Below are positions 34,340-44,175 of a DNA stretch of 64,000 nt, one piece after another; the first letter of the stretch is position 1, and every line of letters starts with the position of its first letter. The stretch is from positions 124,001 to 188,000 of the forward strand of contig CAXFAI010000019.1 in NCBI GenBank assembly GCA_964001305.1. Reading direction: 5' to 3'. A program made the translations under genes and the position numbers. The notes beneath the pieces were generated by a model. That model did not search any database. It was not told where the DNA came from and saw only the letters and a list, made by a program, of their open reading frames with translations. The DNA comes from CAJXMH01 sp964001305. GTDB lineage: Bacteria > Bacteroidota > Bacteroidia > Flavobacteriales_E > Vicingaceae.

Positions 34340-35581
34340 CTAGCTGCGGATAGCCTCCACAGGATCTAAACGACTAGCAATCCAAGATGGAATAATTCCT
34401 GATATCAGTCCAATCACCAAACTAATTGCTAAGCCTAAACTGATGTTATTTAATCCCAAAACCACTTTAAAATCTAATCCGTATCGTAGAAAAAGGGTTC
34501 CTAAAAATATGAGGAATAAGCCAACAGCTCCGCCAATGAGGCATAAAAAAATAGATTCAAATAAGAATTGAAGCAGAATAAAATAGTTCTTGGCTCCTAA
34601 TGATTTTTGAATACCAATTAAAGGTGTTCTTTCTTTTACCGAAACAAACATAATGTTGGCAATACTAAAACCTCCAACAATAATGGAAAATATACCAATC
34701 ACAAAACCAGCTCCATTGATTACTCCAAACATAGCCTCCACTCCTTGCGAAAGCATACTCATTTGATTCAAGGCGAAATTATTATCGGCCTTTGGCTTCA
34801 ATTTTCGAATAGAGCGCATAATGCCAGTCAACTCATCTATAAGTTGCTGATTAGAAACTCCTTTTTTCGCTTTCACCATTATGCTTGGCCTTGCTGACTC
34901 ACCATCAATTCGATATATGCTTCTTGCCATTTTTAAAGGAATAAAAAAGCGAACATCATTAGACTCTCCCAACATACTCTCTCCTTCTTTTTCTAGCACC
35001 CCTATTACCGTTAATTTCTTTCCTTGATATTTAAATTGCTTACCAATCGCTTGTGTACCTGCAAATAAATTTTCGGCAATACTCGCCCCTATTATTGCTA
35101 CGGCTCTACCGGTTTGACTTTCTAGTTCAGTAAAATATCTTCCTTCTTCAATTTTTAGTGGTGAAATTGTAGCATATTCATGGGTTACCCCAAGATTCTG
35201 AGCACTACTAATTGAATTGTTTTTATACTTCAAGGTTCCTCTACCACCCGCTATCATTCCCACTTCTTGTGCATTGAAGCACATCTTTTTCACCATTTTA
35301 TATTCGTCAAGCTTGGGCTGTGGTCTTCTAATGTAATCCCACCAAGGTTGATTGGGATCAAAATTCCAAGGCATCTTTTGAACATAAATTACATCATCAC
35401 CTAAAGACTGAATACTTGATTTGATGCTATTTTCCAAAGAATCAACCATGGTAAAAACAGAAATCATGGCAAAGATGCCAATGGTAATTCCCAAGAGTGA
35501 AAGAATCGTTCTTAGTTTGTTTACTATTAATGAATCAACCGCAAAAAAGAAACTCTCTTTTATTAATCTAAATACTATCAA
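34340..35581 (-). CDS. ABC transporter permease, MacB/FtsX type
   Basis: A 413-residue protein with one N-terminal membrane helix, a large periplasmic MacB-PCD domain (about 45-265) and three C-terminal helices of the FtsX domain (FVSVKERTPLIGIQKSLGAK, then ASRLDPVEAIRS at the end). N-terminal NKLRTILSLLGITIGIFAMIS is diagnostic. MacB-type permeases work with a separate ATPase in mechanotransmission-type export or lipoprotein release; no ATPase gene is adjacent, so the partner must be encoded elsewhere. It stands between the T9SS paralogues (same strand) and the divergent purH. Confidence 0.9.
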   Translation of the reverse strand: MIVFRLIKESFFFAVDSLIVNKLRTILSLLGITIGIFAMISVFTMVDSLENSIKSSIQSLGDDVIYVQKMPWNFDPNQPWWDYIRRPQPKLDEYKMVKKMCFNAQEVGMIAGGRGTLKYKNNSISSAQNLGVTHEYATISPLKIEEGRYFTELESQTGRAVAIIGASIAENLFAGTQAIGKQFKYQGKKLTVIGVLEKEGESMLGESNDVRFFIPLKMARSIYRIDGESARPSIMVKAKKGVSNQQLIDELTGIMRSIRKLKPKADNNFALNQMSMLSQGVEAMFGVINGAGFVIGIFSIIVGGFSIANIMFVSVKERTPLIGIQKSLGAKNYFILLQFLFESIFLCLIGGAVGLFLIFLGTLFLRYGLDFKVVLGLNNISLGLAISLVIGLISGIIPSWIASRLDPVEAIRS

Positions 35582-35729
35582 AGGGATAATTAAAAAGTTA
35601 AAATTAATCTTCTTTTAAAGTCCTCTAAAACCGTTTATCAAATTGTTGAAAAGCACTTGATTTGACATACTTTAAGATTGTGTAAAGTTGACATTATGCG
35701 TAACATTGTATCTTAATTCTGAGGATTTA

Positions 35730-37259
35730 ATGGCAGCTGAAAAAAAGATCAAAAACGCTTTAATATCAGTCTTTTACAAAGACGGTTTAGACCCAATTGT
35801 AAAAGAATTAACTCAATTGGGCGTTCAAATTTACTCCACAGGTGGAACCCAAAAACACATTGAAAATTTAGGCATACCTGTTCATAAAGTTGAAGACTTA
35901 ACTTCTTACCCTTCCATTTTAGGAGGTAGAGTTAAAACTTTGCACCCAAAAGTTTTTGGTGGCATTTTAGCTCGAAGAGAATTAAATGAAGATCATGAGC
36001 AGCTTGCAGAGTTCAACATCCCTGAATTTGATTTGGTCATTGTTGATTTGTATCCTTTTGAAGAAACAGTTGCCCAAGGTGGAACAGAGCAAGAGATTAT
36101 CGAAAAAATTGACATTGGCGGTATTTCTTTAATTAGAGCTGCGGCTAAAAACTTTAAAGATGTTTGGATTATTTCGACTCGCGACCAATATGAAAGTGCA
36201 CTTGATATTCTTCAAACTCAAAATGGCTCAACGCAAATTGAAGATAGAAAGGAATATGCCAAACAAGCGTTTGATATTTCTTCTCATTATGATACCGCAA
36301 TTCACAGTTATTTTTTAGGAGATTCGAAAAGCGATTCGCTGAAAATTAGCGAGCAAAAAAGTAAAGCTTTACGATATGGAGAAAATCCGCATCAAGAAGG
36401 TAGTTTTTTAGGCGACTTAGACCAAATGTTCACCAAATTGCACGGCAAAGAATTGTCATACAACAATTTACTTGACGTGGATGCTGCTGTAAACTTAATG
36501 GCTGATTTCAACGAATCCAACACTTTTGCAATTCTTAAGCATAACAACGCTTGTGGTATTGCAACAAGAGACACTTTATTAGAAGCCTATGAAGCAGCTC
36601 TTGCCGGTGACCCTGTTTCTGCTTTTGGCGGAATATTAATATGCAATTCAACCATTGATGTGCCAACTGCCAATAAGATTCATGAATTATTTTGTGAAGT
36701 AGTAATAGCACCTGATTTTGAAGAAGAAGCACTTGAAATTTTAAAAGGGAAGAAGAATCGAATTTTGTTGAAGCAAAATGAAGTAGAACTTCCTAAAAAG
36801 CAAGTGAGAACAGCTTTAAATGGCTACCTAGTTCAAGATAAAGACATAGAAACAGAAGCCGCTTCTGATTTCAAATCCGTGACTAAAGTAAAGCCAACAG
36901 AAAGTCAAATTCAAGATTTAGTTTTTGCAGCTAAATTGGTAAAAAACACAAAATCGAATGCGATAGTTCTTGCAAAAGGCAATCAATTATTAGCTAGCGG
37001 AACTGGTCAAACATCTCGTGTTGATGCTTTACAACAAGCCATTGCGAAGGCAAAACATTTTAATTTTGATTTAAACGGAGCGGTAATGGCTTCAGATGCT
37101 TTCTTCCCATTTCCAGATTGTGTAGAAATTGCCAATCAAGCTGGTATCACAGCTGTGGTTCAACCAGGAGGATCAATCAAAGATGAGCTATCAATTAATT
37201 ATTGTGACGACCACGGAATGGCTATGGTTTTCACAGGAGTAAGACATTTCAAACATTAA
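35730..37259 (+). CDS. purH: Bifunctional AICAR transformylase / IMP cyclohydrolase
   Basis: A 509-residue PurH catalysing the last two steps of IMP synthesis. Seen: the N-terminal cyclohydrolase domain (ALISVFYKDGLDPIVKELTQ, STGGTQKHIE, VKTLHPKVFGGILARR) and the C-terminal transformylase (ALRYGENPHQ, LKHNNACGIA, ASDAFFPFPDC, QPGGSIKD). The ATG at 35730 follows a GAGGA ribosome-binding sequence and is preferred to an ORF start at 35688. It is 18 bases upstream of mreB and probably heads the rod-shape operon. Confidence 0.97.
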   Translation: MAAEKKIKNALISVFYKDGLDPIVKELTQLGVQIYSTGGTQKHIENLGIPVHKVEDLTSYPSILGGRVKTLHPKVFGGILARRELNEDHEQLAEFNIPEFDLVIVDLYPFEETVAQGGTEQEIIEKIDIGGISLIRAAAKNFKDVWIISTRDQYESALDILQTQNGSTQIEDRKEYAKQAFDISSHYDTAIHSYFLGDSKSDSLKISEQKSKALRYGENPHQEGSFLGDLDQMFTKLHGKELSYNNLLDVDAAVNLMADFNESNTFAILKHNNACGIATRDTLLEAYEAALAGDPVSAFGGILICNSTIDVPTANKIHELFCEVVIAPDFEEEALEILKGKKNRILLKQNEVELPKKQVRTALNGYLVQDKDIETEAASDFKSVTKVKPTESQIQDLVFAAKLVKNTKSNAIVLAKGNQLLASGTGQTSRVDALQQAIAKAKHFNFDLNGAVMASDAFFPFPDCVEIANQAGITAVVQPGGSIKDELSINYCDDHGMAMVFTGVRHFKH

Positions 37260-37277
37260 TTTCAAGACAATAAAGGA

Positions 37278-38303
37278 ATGGGATTATTTAGTTTTTTCAC
37301 GCAAGAAATTGCAATTGACTTAGGAACAGCAAACACCTTAGTCATTCATAATGATAAAGTAGTTGTAGATGAGCCTTCAATCGTGGCAGTAGACCGATCT
37401 TCGGGAAAGGTAATCGCCGTAGGAAAAAAGGCAATGCAAATGCATGGAAAAACGCATGAAGAAATCAAAACAATTAGACCCTTGAAAGATGGTGTAATTG
37501 CAGATTTCCAAGCCGCTGAATTCATGATTCGTGGCATGATTAAAATGATTAATAACAACAAAAAGCGTTACTACACTCCTTCACTTAAAATGGTTATTTG
37601 CATCCCTTCAGGAATTACTGAGGTTGAAAAAAGAGCCGTTAAAGATTCTGCTGAACATGCAGGAGGTAAAGAAGTTTACCTAATACATGAACCCATGGCG
37701 GCGGCTATTGGAATAGGCATTGATGTATTAGAGCCTATGGGGAACATGATTATTGATATTGGAGGAGGAACTTCTGAAATTGCAGTAATTGCCTTAGGTG
37801 GTATTGTTTGCGACAAATCAATTCGTGTGGCAGGAGATGACTTTACCAACGACATTGTTGATTACATGCGAAGACAACATAACCTTTTGATTGGTGAAAG
37901 GTCTGCTGAACGAATTAAAATAGAAGTAGGTTCTGCTTTACCAGAATTAGATGACCCACCAGAAGATTATGCGATTCAAGGTAGAGATTTAATGACAGGA
38001 ACTCCAAAGGAGATTAAAGTTTCTTACACTGAAATTGCACATGCTTTGGACAAGTCAATTACTAAAATTGAAGCCGCTATTTTGAACGCTTTGGAGATGA
38101 CTCCACCTGAATTATCAGCAGACATATACAGAACTGGTTTGTATTTAGCAGGAGGTGGCTCATTGCTAAGAGGATTGGATAAACGAATTTCTCAGAAAAC
38201 GAAACTTCCGGTTCACGTTGCTGAAGACCCATTAAGAGCTGTAGCAAGAGGAACTGGAATTGCCTTAAAAAATTCAGCTAAGTTGCCTTTCTTAATCAGA
38301 TAA
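37278..38303 (+). CDS. mreB: Rod shape-determining protein MreB
   Basis: A 341-residue bacterial actin that forms membrane-bound filaments guiding lateral cell wall synthesis. Seen: phosphate 1 DLGTANTLVI, phosphate 2 IDIGGGTSEIAVIALGG, adenosine loop AGGGSLLRGLDKRI, and the family segments EPMAAAIGIGI and RAVARGTGIAL. N-terminal GLFSFFTQEIAI is a normal start. First of mreB-mreC-mreD-mrdA-rodA, which encode the elongasome. Confidence 0.98.
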   Translation: MGLFSFFTQEIAIDLGTANTLVIHNDKVVVDEPSIVAVDRSSGKVIAVGKKAMQMHGKTHEEIKTIRPLKDGVIADFQAAEFMIRGMIKMINNNKKRYYTPSLKMVICIPSGITEVEKRAVKDSAEHAGGKEVYLIHEPMAAAIGIGIDVLEPMGNMIIDIGGGTSEIAVIALGGIVCDKSIRVAGDDFTNDIVDYMRRQHNLLIGERSAERIKIEVGSALPELDDPPEDYAIQGRDLMTGTPKEIKVSYTEIAHALDKSITKIEAAILNALEMTPPELSADIYRTGLYLAGGGSLLRGLDKRISQKTKLPVHVAEDPLRAVARGTGIALKNSAKLPFLIR

Positions 38304-38321
38304 TTTTAGGAGTATGGATGC

Positions 38322-39158
38322 ATGAGGAATCTAATTCAATTTATTTCTAAATATTCCTTCTTCTTCCTCTTTTTACTTTTTGAGGTGTTTGCTTTCTACT
38401 TATTGCTTAGAAATAATCACTTTCAACAGTCTTCATTTATCAATTCTACCAACTTTATAAGTGGCGGACTATTTGAAAAGTATGCTGAGTTAACCGACTA
38501 CGTTAACTTAAAAGAAATAAATCAAAGCTTAAGCGAAGAAAACATTCGATTAAAGCAAAACCAAAAAGCGGCATTTCAAAAAATATATGGGCCCAATTAT
38601 CTTATTGACGACACCCTTCATCAGGCTCAATATTTCTACACCAAAGCTAAAATCATTAATAATTCTACCAACAAACAAAACAACTATTTAACTTTAAATG
38701 TGGGTAGTTTAAATGGCATTGAAAAAGGAATGGGAGTTGTCGGACCAAATGGCGTTATTGGAGTAGTAAAAGATGTTTCTAGGCATTACAGCTCTGTACT
38801 TTCAGTATTACATTCTAATGCAAAAATTAGCGCCAAACTTAAAGACCAAAACTATTTTGGTTCTATGCAATGGAATGGTAAAAACTACCGATATGGTTTA
38901 TTAACGGATATTCCAAATCATGTAAAAATAGCTAAAGGAGATACCATTGTTACCAATGGATTTTCAGCTACTTTTCCGGCTGGCATTACTATGGCTACCA
39001 TTGAAGAGTTTGAAAAAATTGAAGGAGAAAATTTTTACGACATTCAAGTGAAGTTTACCCAAGATTATAAAAACCTAGTACATGTTTATGTTGTCAAGAA
39101 CATTTTTAAAAATGAGCAACTAAAACTAGAATCTGAAACAGTGGAGGACCATGGTTAG
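38322..39158 (+). CDS. mreC: Rod shape-determining protein MreC
   Basis: A 278-residue protein: a membrane helix near the N-terminus (FFLFLLFEVFAFYLLL), a coiled coil (about 60-90) and the periplasmic beta-barrel domain with VGSLNGIEKGMGVVGPNGVIG and GDTIVTNGFSATFPAGITMA. MreC links MreB with PBP2 and MreD in the elongasome. The stop overlaps the mreD start by 8 bases. The start ATG at 38322 has flanking GGAGTATGG. Confidence 0.95.
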   Translation: MRNLIQFISKYSFFFLFLLFEVFAFYLLLRNNHFQQSSFINSTNFISGGLFEKYAELTDYVNLKEINQSLSEENIRLKQNQKAAFQKIYGPNYLIDDTLHQAQYFYTKAKIINNSTNKQNNYLTLNVGSLNGIEKGMGVVGPNGVIGVVKDVSRHYSSVLSVLHSNAKISAKLKDQNYFGSMQWNGKNYRYGLLTDIPNHVKIAKGDTIVTNGFSATFPAGITMATIEEFEKIEGENFYDIQVKFTQDYKNLVHVYVVKNIFKNEQLKLESETVEDHG

Positions 39159-39669
39159 AAACTTCATTACATACCCTCTGCAATTTATATTCTTTGTTTT
39201 ACTTCAAGGATTGGTGTTGAACAATGTTCAATTTTCTTCAATTATCAATCCTTATTTGTACATCCTATTTATACTTTGGTTACCGATTGAAACACCAAAA
39301 TTTGTGCTTCTTCTCGTTTCTTTCTTGCTTGGCTTATCTGTTGATTTATTTAGCAATACCGTAGGAATGCACGCTTCAGCAACTTTATTTTTAGCTTTTT
39401 GCAGACCATATATTTTACGCTTTTTTGAACCAAGAGATGGCTATGAACCTAATCAAAAACCTGGCTTAAAGCATTTTAGTCTAAGCTGGTTTCTCATTTA
39501 CGCCCTCATTCTGACTTTCTTGCACCATCTCTTTTTATTTTATGTAGAAGTTTTTCGCTTCAGTGATTTCTTTTCAACTTTTTCAAGAGTTCTTGCAAGC
39601 ACTATTTTTACAGTTACCTTGATATTGATTAGTCAGTTTTTCGTTTATAATGCAGAAGATAGACGATGA
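39151..39669 (+). CDS. mreD: Rod shape-determining protein MreD-like
   Basis: A 172-residue integral membrane protein with five to six helices. MreD is poorly conserved; the call rests on size, hydropathy, position between mreC and mrdA, and the family-typical SFLLGLSVDLFSNTVGMHASAT stretch (shown here in parts: LGLSVDLF, GMHASAT). It overlaps mreC by 8 bases and its stop overlaps the mrdA ATG by 4 bases, indicating translational coupling. Confidence 0.85.
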   Translation: MVRNFITYPLQFIFFVLLQGLVLNNVQFSSIINPYLYILFILWLPIETPKFVLLLVSFLLGLSVDLFSNTVGMHASATLFLAFCRPYILRFFEPRDGYEPNQKPGLKHFSLSWFLIYALILTFLHHLFLFYVEVFRFSDFFSTFSRVLASTIFTVTLILISQFFVYNAEDRR

Positions 39670-41507
39670 AGCATTTAGAGTCGAGAAGATATATAATAGG
39701 AGGTATTTTTCTGATAATCGGCCTCATATTTCTCATTCGGTTATTTTATGTCCAAGTCATTGACGACCATTATAAATTAGATGCCGATAATAACGTTTTA
39801 AGGAGAATCATAAAATATCCAGCCAGAGGATTACTTTACGACCGAAATGGCTCTTTGTTGGTTTTTAATGAAGCGGCTTATGATTTAATGATTACGCCGA
39901 AGCAACTTACTGAAGATTTTGACACTCTTAAATTTTGCCAACTATTAGACATTGGTGTTGAAGATTTTATAGCTAAAGTTGAAAAAGCCAAAAAGTACTC
40001 TTACTATAAAGCTTCCATATTTGAAAAGGAAATATCAGCTCGCTCCTACTCTAAAATACAAGAGCAACTTTTCAACTTTCCAGGGTTTTTTGTTCAGACA
40101 CGAACCTTAAGATCCTACCCGCAAAATACAGCTTCGCATCTTTTGGGCTATGTAGGAGAAGTAAACGCTAAAAAAGTGGAGGAAGATCCCTACTACAAAT
40201 CTGGTGACCACATAGGAATTAGCGGCATTGAAAAATCTTATGAAGAAGTTTTACGCGGACAAAGAGGAGTAGAGCGAGTATTGGTTGATGTTTTCAATCG
40301 TGAAAAAGGCAAATTTATGGATGGTGCCTATGATTCTTCTGCCATTTCTGGAAGCAACCTTCAATTGACCATAGATGCAGCTCTACAACAATATGGTGAA
40401 TTGTTGATGCAAAATAAGAAAGGTAGTATTGTAGCCATAGAACCAAATACTGGAGAAATATTAGCTCTAGTTAGTATGCCTGCTTACAATCCAAATTTGC
40501 TAGTAGGAAGAGAGCGCTCAACCAATTATCAAAAGCTAACAAAGGATACCTTAAACCCACTTTTTAATAGAGCATTGATGGCCAAATATCCGCCCGGCTC
40601 AATTTTCAAAAGTATAAATGCCTTAATTGGTATGGAAGAAGAGGTATTAACCCCAAACACCTATTACAGCTGCAACCAAGGGTATTATTTTGCTGGCAGA
40701 AAAATGGGTTGTCATGCCCATCGATCACCTGTTAACTTAGCGTATTCCATAGAAACATCATGCAACGCATACTATTGCAATGTTTTTAGAAACATAATTG
40801 AGAATTACCCCACTGCTGAAGAGGGCTATCTTGTTTGGAGTGAATATGTAAGTCGTTTTGGATTAGGTCAAAAAACAGGCATAGACTTACCTAATGAGCT
40901 TCAAGGTTTTGTGCCAGGCACAGACTATTATGATCGCTATTATGGAGAAGGAAGATGGAAAGCCTTAACCATTTTGTCATTGGCTATTGGTCAGGGAGAA
41001 TTGGGTTTTACTCCCATTCAAATGGCTAATATGACTGCAACCATTGCTAATCGAGGTTATTCGATACAGCCCCATATTGTAAAAGCAATAAACAATGAAC
41101 TTATCGATTCATTAAGAGAAATTAAAAGGGAAACCGGCATTTCAAAGAAACATTTTGATGAAGTGGTAAATGCCATGGCTAAAGTAGTGAAACAAGGAAC
41201 TGGAACTCTAGCAAAACTAGATTCTATAGAAGTTTGTGGCAAAACTGGCACCGTTCAAAACCCACATGGAGATGATCATTCCACCTTTATCGCTTTTGCG
41301 CCTAAAGACAATCCTCAGATAGCCCTTTCAGTTTATGTTGAAAATGGAGTGTGGGGCTCTAGGTGGGCTGCACCAATTGCAGGCTTGTTGATTGAAAAGT
41401 ATTTAACTGATACAATTGCCGACCGAAGAAAATGGATTGAAGAGCGAATGCTCAATGGAAACTTAATTGCTAATAGCGCAGATTCAGGAAATGAGACGCA
41501 CGAATAG
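39666..41507 (+). CDS. mrdA: Penicillin-binding protein 2 (peptidoglycan transpeptidase)
   Basis: A 613-residue class B PBP of the elongasome: one membrane anchor (11-30), a dimerisation domain with PARGLLYDRNGSLLVFN and HLLGYVGEV, and a transpeptidase with the active-site serine motif PPGSIFKSINALIG (SxxK), ETSCNAYYCN (SxN) and CGKTGTVQNPHG (KTGT). It crosslinks peptidoglycan in partnership with RodA. The extra C-terminal tail after the KTG domain is short. Start overlaps mreD by 4 bases, and its end overlaps rodA by 17 bases. Confidence 0.97.
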   Translation: MKHLESRRYIIGGIFLIIGLIFLIRLFYVQVIDDHYKLDADNNVLRRIIKYPARGLLYDRNGSLLVFNEAAYDLMITPKQLTEDFDTLKFCQLLDIGVEDFIAKVEKAKKYSYYKASIFEKEISARSYSKIQEQLFNFPGFFVQTRTLRSYPQNTASHLLGYVGEVNAKKVEEDPYYKSGDHIGISGIEKSYEEVLRGQRGVERVLVDVFNREKGKFMDGAYDSSAISGSNLQLTIDAALQQYGELLMQNKKGSIVAIEPNTGEILALVSMPAYNPNLLVGRERSTNYQKLTKDTLNPLFNRALMAKYPPGSIFKSINALIGMEEEVLTPNTYYSCNQGYYFAGRKMGCHAHRSPVNLAYSIETSCNAYYCNVFRNIIENYPTAEEGYLVWSEYVSRFGLGQKTGIDLPNELQGFVPGTDYYDRYYGEGRWKALTILSLAIGQGELGFTPIQMANMTATIANRGYSIQPHIVKAINNELIDSLREIKRETGISKKHFDEVVNAMAKVVKQGTGTLAKLDSIEVCGKTGTVQNPHGDDHSTFIAFAPKDNPQIALSVYVENGVWGSRWAAPIAGLLIEKYLTDTIADRRKWIEERMLNGNLIANSADSGNETHE

Positions 41508-42789
41508 TCTAATAGATAACATCGATTGGTTTTTAGTTAGCCTTTATTTCATCTTAATGGTGTTTGGTTGGTTAAACATCTATGCTGCAGTTTATAATGA
41601 AGAATTTCAAAGCATATTTGACACAAGTCAACGGTATGGAAAGCAATTACTTTGGATTGGAACTTCAACCTTAATCGCCTCCATTATTTTATTTATAGAT
41701 GAACGCTTCTTCTCCACATTTGGTTATCTGATTTACGGTATAATTATTTTGCTTTTAATAGTAGTAATTGTAATAGGTGCAGAAACGAAAGGGGCTACCT
41801 CTTGGTTTGCCATAGGGGGCTTTAAAATACAACCTTCCGAGTTTTCTAAGTTTGCTACAAACCTAGCTTTAGCGAAGTTCTTAAGTACCATAAACATCAA
41901 GATGGATAACTTAAAAACAAAGCTTTCAGCCATTGGTATCATTGGATTACCTGCCGTTTTAATTTTACTTCAAAACGACACTGGTTCAGCCTTGGTTTAC
42001 GGTGCCTTTGTTTTTGTTTTATACCGTGAAGGCTTGTCGGGAAACATTCTATTAATCGGTTTAGCTTCTGCAACACTTTTTGTGCTAACTCTTTTGGTGC
42101 AATCAACTGAAGTTAGCATAGGTGAATCAGCCATAAACGGGACCTTTATTCTTATGGGTGTCATTCTGCTTTTACTAAGTTTATTCTTTTACTTTAATAG
42201 GAGAAGGAAAGGGCTATTGGTTCTGCTAATTGGTGTTTTTATCGCTTCTATTGGTTTAATTCAAAGCGTAAACTATGTTTTTAGTGAAGTTTTAGAGCCG
42301 CACCAATCAAAGCGAATTAATGTACTCTTAGGTTTAGAATCCGACCCACATGGAGCGGGTTACAATGTGAACCAGTCACTTATTGCGATTGGCTCAGGTG
42401 GATTTGCCGGCAAAGGTTATTTAGAAGGCACCCAAACAAAGTATGATTTTGTTCCAGAACAAAGCACTGACTTTATCTTTTGCACCATAGGAGAAGAATG
42501 GGGATTTATAGGAAGTTTTTTCTTGATTGTCTTATTTATGACATTTCTTTTGCGAATACTCTTTCTCTGTTCGAGACAACGCTCTGCCTTTGCACGAATT
42601 TACGGTTATGGCGTGGCTTCCATTTTCTTCTTTCACTTTGCCATAAATATTGGAATGACCATTGGCTTGGCTCCAGTTATTGGAATTCCACTTCCCTTTT
42701 TTAGTTATGGAGGATCCTCACTTTGGGGATTCACCATTTTACTTTTTGTATTTGTAAAAATGGATGCTGATCGTTTGGAAGTGTTGTAA
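41491..42789 (+). CDS. rodA: Peptidoglycan glycosyltransferase RodA
   Basis: A 432-residue SEDS glycosyltransferase with about ten membrane helices, polymerising lipid II together with PBP2. Seen: WFAIGGFKIQPSEFSKF, LQNDTGSALVYGAF, TDFIFCTIGEEWGFIG and the C-terminal GIPLPFFSYGGSSLWGF. The ATG at 41491 (MRRTNSLIDNIDW) is preferred over TTG 41467; it overlaps the mrdA 3' end by 17 bases. It is the last gene of the operon and is convergent with the NifU-like gene at a 2-base gap. Confidence 0.96.
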   Translation: MRRTNSLIDNIDWFLVSLYFILMVFGWLNIYAAVYNEEFQSIFDTSQRYGKQLLWIGTSTLIASIILFIDERFFSTFGYLIYGIIILLLIVVIVIGAETKGATSWFAIGGFKIQPSEFSKFATNLALAKFLSTINIKMDNLKTKLSAIGIIGLPAVLILLQNDTGSALVYGAFVFVLYREGLSGNILLIGLASATLFVLTLLVQSTEVSIGESAINGTFILMGVILLLLSLFFYFNRRRKGLLVLLIGVFIASIGLIQSVNYVFSEVLEPHQSKRINVLLGLESDPHGAGYNVNQSLIAIGSGGFAGKGYLEGTQTKYDFVPEQSTDFIFCTIGEEWGFIGSFFLIVLFMTFLLRILFLCSRQRSAFARIYGYGVASIFFFHFAINIGMTIGLAPVIGIPLPFFSYGGSSLWGFTILLFVFVKMDADRLEVL

Positions 42790-42791
42790 GC

Positions 42792-43040
42792 TTATTCTTC
42801 TACCGCTTCTACACTTAATATTTGAGGAACTGCCTTTTTAACAGCATCTTCTACACCCGCTTTCAAAGTCATCTGAGACATGCTACAATCTTGACAAGCA
42901 CCAAGCAATTTTACTTTTGCAACATTGTCTTCAATTCGAAGCAATTGAATATCTCCACCATCAGCTTCTAAGAATGGACGAAGTTGTTTAATCGCTTCCT
43001 CCACTTTATTCATGGTTACGGTATACTCCTCTGTATTCAT
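42792..43040 (-). CDS. NifU C-terminal domain protein (Fe-S carrier)
   Basis: An 82-residue stand-alone NifU-like (Nfu) domain. Seen: RPFLEADGGDIQLL and the Fe-S ligand motif GACQDCSMSQMTLK with Cys49 and Cys52. Such proteins dimerise and carry a labile 4Fe-4S cluster for delivery to target proteins. It lies 24 bases downstream of the Mrp-type ATPase gene on the same strand, which is consistent with cooperation in Fe-S metabolism. Confidence 0.94.
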   Translation of the reverse strand: MNTEEYTVTMNKVEEAIKQLRPFLEADGGDIQLLRIEDNVAKVKLLGACQDCSMSQMTLKAGVEDAVKKAVPQILSVEAVEE

Positions 43041-43064
43041 ATAGTAAATGTAAGGACTTTATTG

Positions 43065-44123
43065 TTAGTCTATTTGCTTTAAAACTTGCTCAACCATATT
43101 GTCAAATGCCTTTGATTGTGCGGTATTATCTTGCAATACAGCTGGCCTTCCAGCGTCTCCTGCTTCTCTAATACTTTGAACTAATGGAATTTCTGCTAAA
43201 TAATTAATTCCCTTTTCAACAGCTAGGTCTTTCACCCCACTTTTTCCAAAAATGTAATACTTATTATCAGGCAATTCTTCAGGCGTGAAATAAGCCATAT
43301 TTTCAACTAAGCCTAATACAGGTATATTGATTTGAGGAAGAGCAAACATGCCCAAAGCTTTTCTAACATCTACTAAAGCAATTTCTTGCGGCGTAGAAAC
43401 AACCACAGCTCCGCTTAGCGGAATCTCTTGTACTAAAGTTAAGTGTACATCACCAGTACCTGGAGGCAAATCCACGATCATAAAATCAAGCTCACCCCAT
43501 AAGGCGTCTTTAAACAGTTGAGTCAGTGCTTTAGTTGCCATAGCTCCTCTCCAAACAACCGCTTGATCAGGTGTTGCAAAAAAACCGATTGAAAGCATTT
43601 TTACTCCATAACTTTCTACTGGCAAAATGTAATCCTTATCACCCACTTTAGTAGTTTGAGGTTTTTCAAGACCGACATCAAACATGGCAGGAACGGAAGG
43701 CCCGTAAATATCCGCATCGACCAAACCAACTTTATAGCCTTTTTTAGCCAAACCAGCGGCTAAGTTTGCAGAAACAGTAGATTTACCAACTCCTCCTTTA
43801 CCAGATGCTACAGCAATTACATGTTTAACCCCAGGCAAAATAGTTCGGTGCTTAGCTTTTCTTTCCGTGCTTTTACCCATTGCAGTTATGCTGACCTCAA
43901 CTTGAATTTCATTCCCATGAACTCTTTTTAAGTGATGCTCACAAGCTTCTTCCATTCGCTTGCGGTTGTGCATAGCTGGGTTTGAAATCTGAACTTCAAA
44001 CCTTACTTTATTACTTTCCACTTGAATATTGGAAACTAAATCTAAAGCAATTATATCTTTCTTTAAATCTGGCTCAATCACAAATGATAAAGCCTCTTTT
44101 ACACTCTCTACTGTTGGGTTCAT
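43065..44123 (-). CDS. Mrp/NBP35-family ATPase
   Basis: A 352-residue P-loop ATPase: an N-terminal MIP18/DUF59 domain (about 1-90), then the deviant Walker A VASGKGGVGKSTVSANLAA, switch-like DADIYGPSVPAMF, and DLPPGTGDVHLTLVQ. Mrp-type proteins (ApbC) insert or carry Fe-S clusters. The usual CxxC cluster motif after VENM is not present here (VENMAYFTPEELPDNKYY), and the only cysteine visible is near residue 34. Function may therefore differ from ApbC or depend on another ligand. Followed by the Nfu protein gene. Confidence 0.93.
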   Translation of the reverse strand: MNPTVESVKEALSFVIEPDLKKDIIALDLVSNIQVESNKVRFEVQISNPAMHNRKRMEEACEHHLKRVHGNEIQVEVSITAMGKSTERKAKHRTILPGVKHVIAVASGKGGVGKSTVSANLAAGLAKKGYKVGLVDADIYGPSVPAMFDVGLEKPQTTKVGDKDYILPVESYGVKMLSIGFFATPDQAVVWRGAMATKALTQLFKDALWGELDFMIVDLPPGTGDVHLTLVQEIPLSGAVVVSTPQEIALVDVRKALGMFALPQINIPVLGLVENMAYFTPEELPDNKYYIFGKSGVKDLAVEKGINYLAEIPLVQSIREAGDAGRPAVLQDNTAQSKAFDNMVEQVLKQID

Positions 44124-44175
44124 GTTACAAAATTAAACATTGATTCAAGCTCAAAAAACTGAATTTAAAAAGGAT

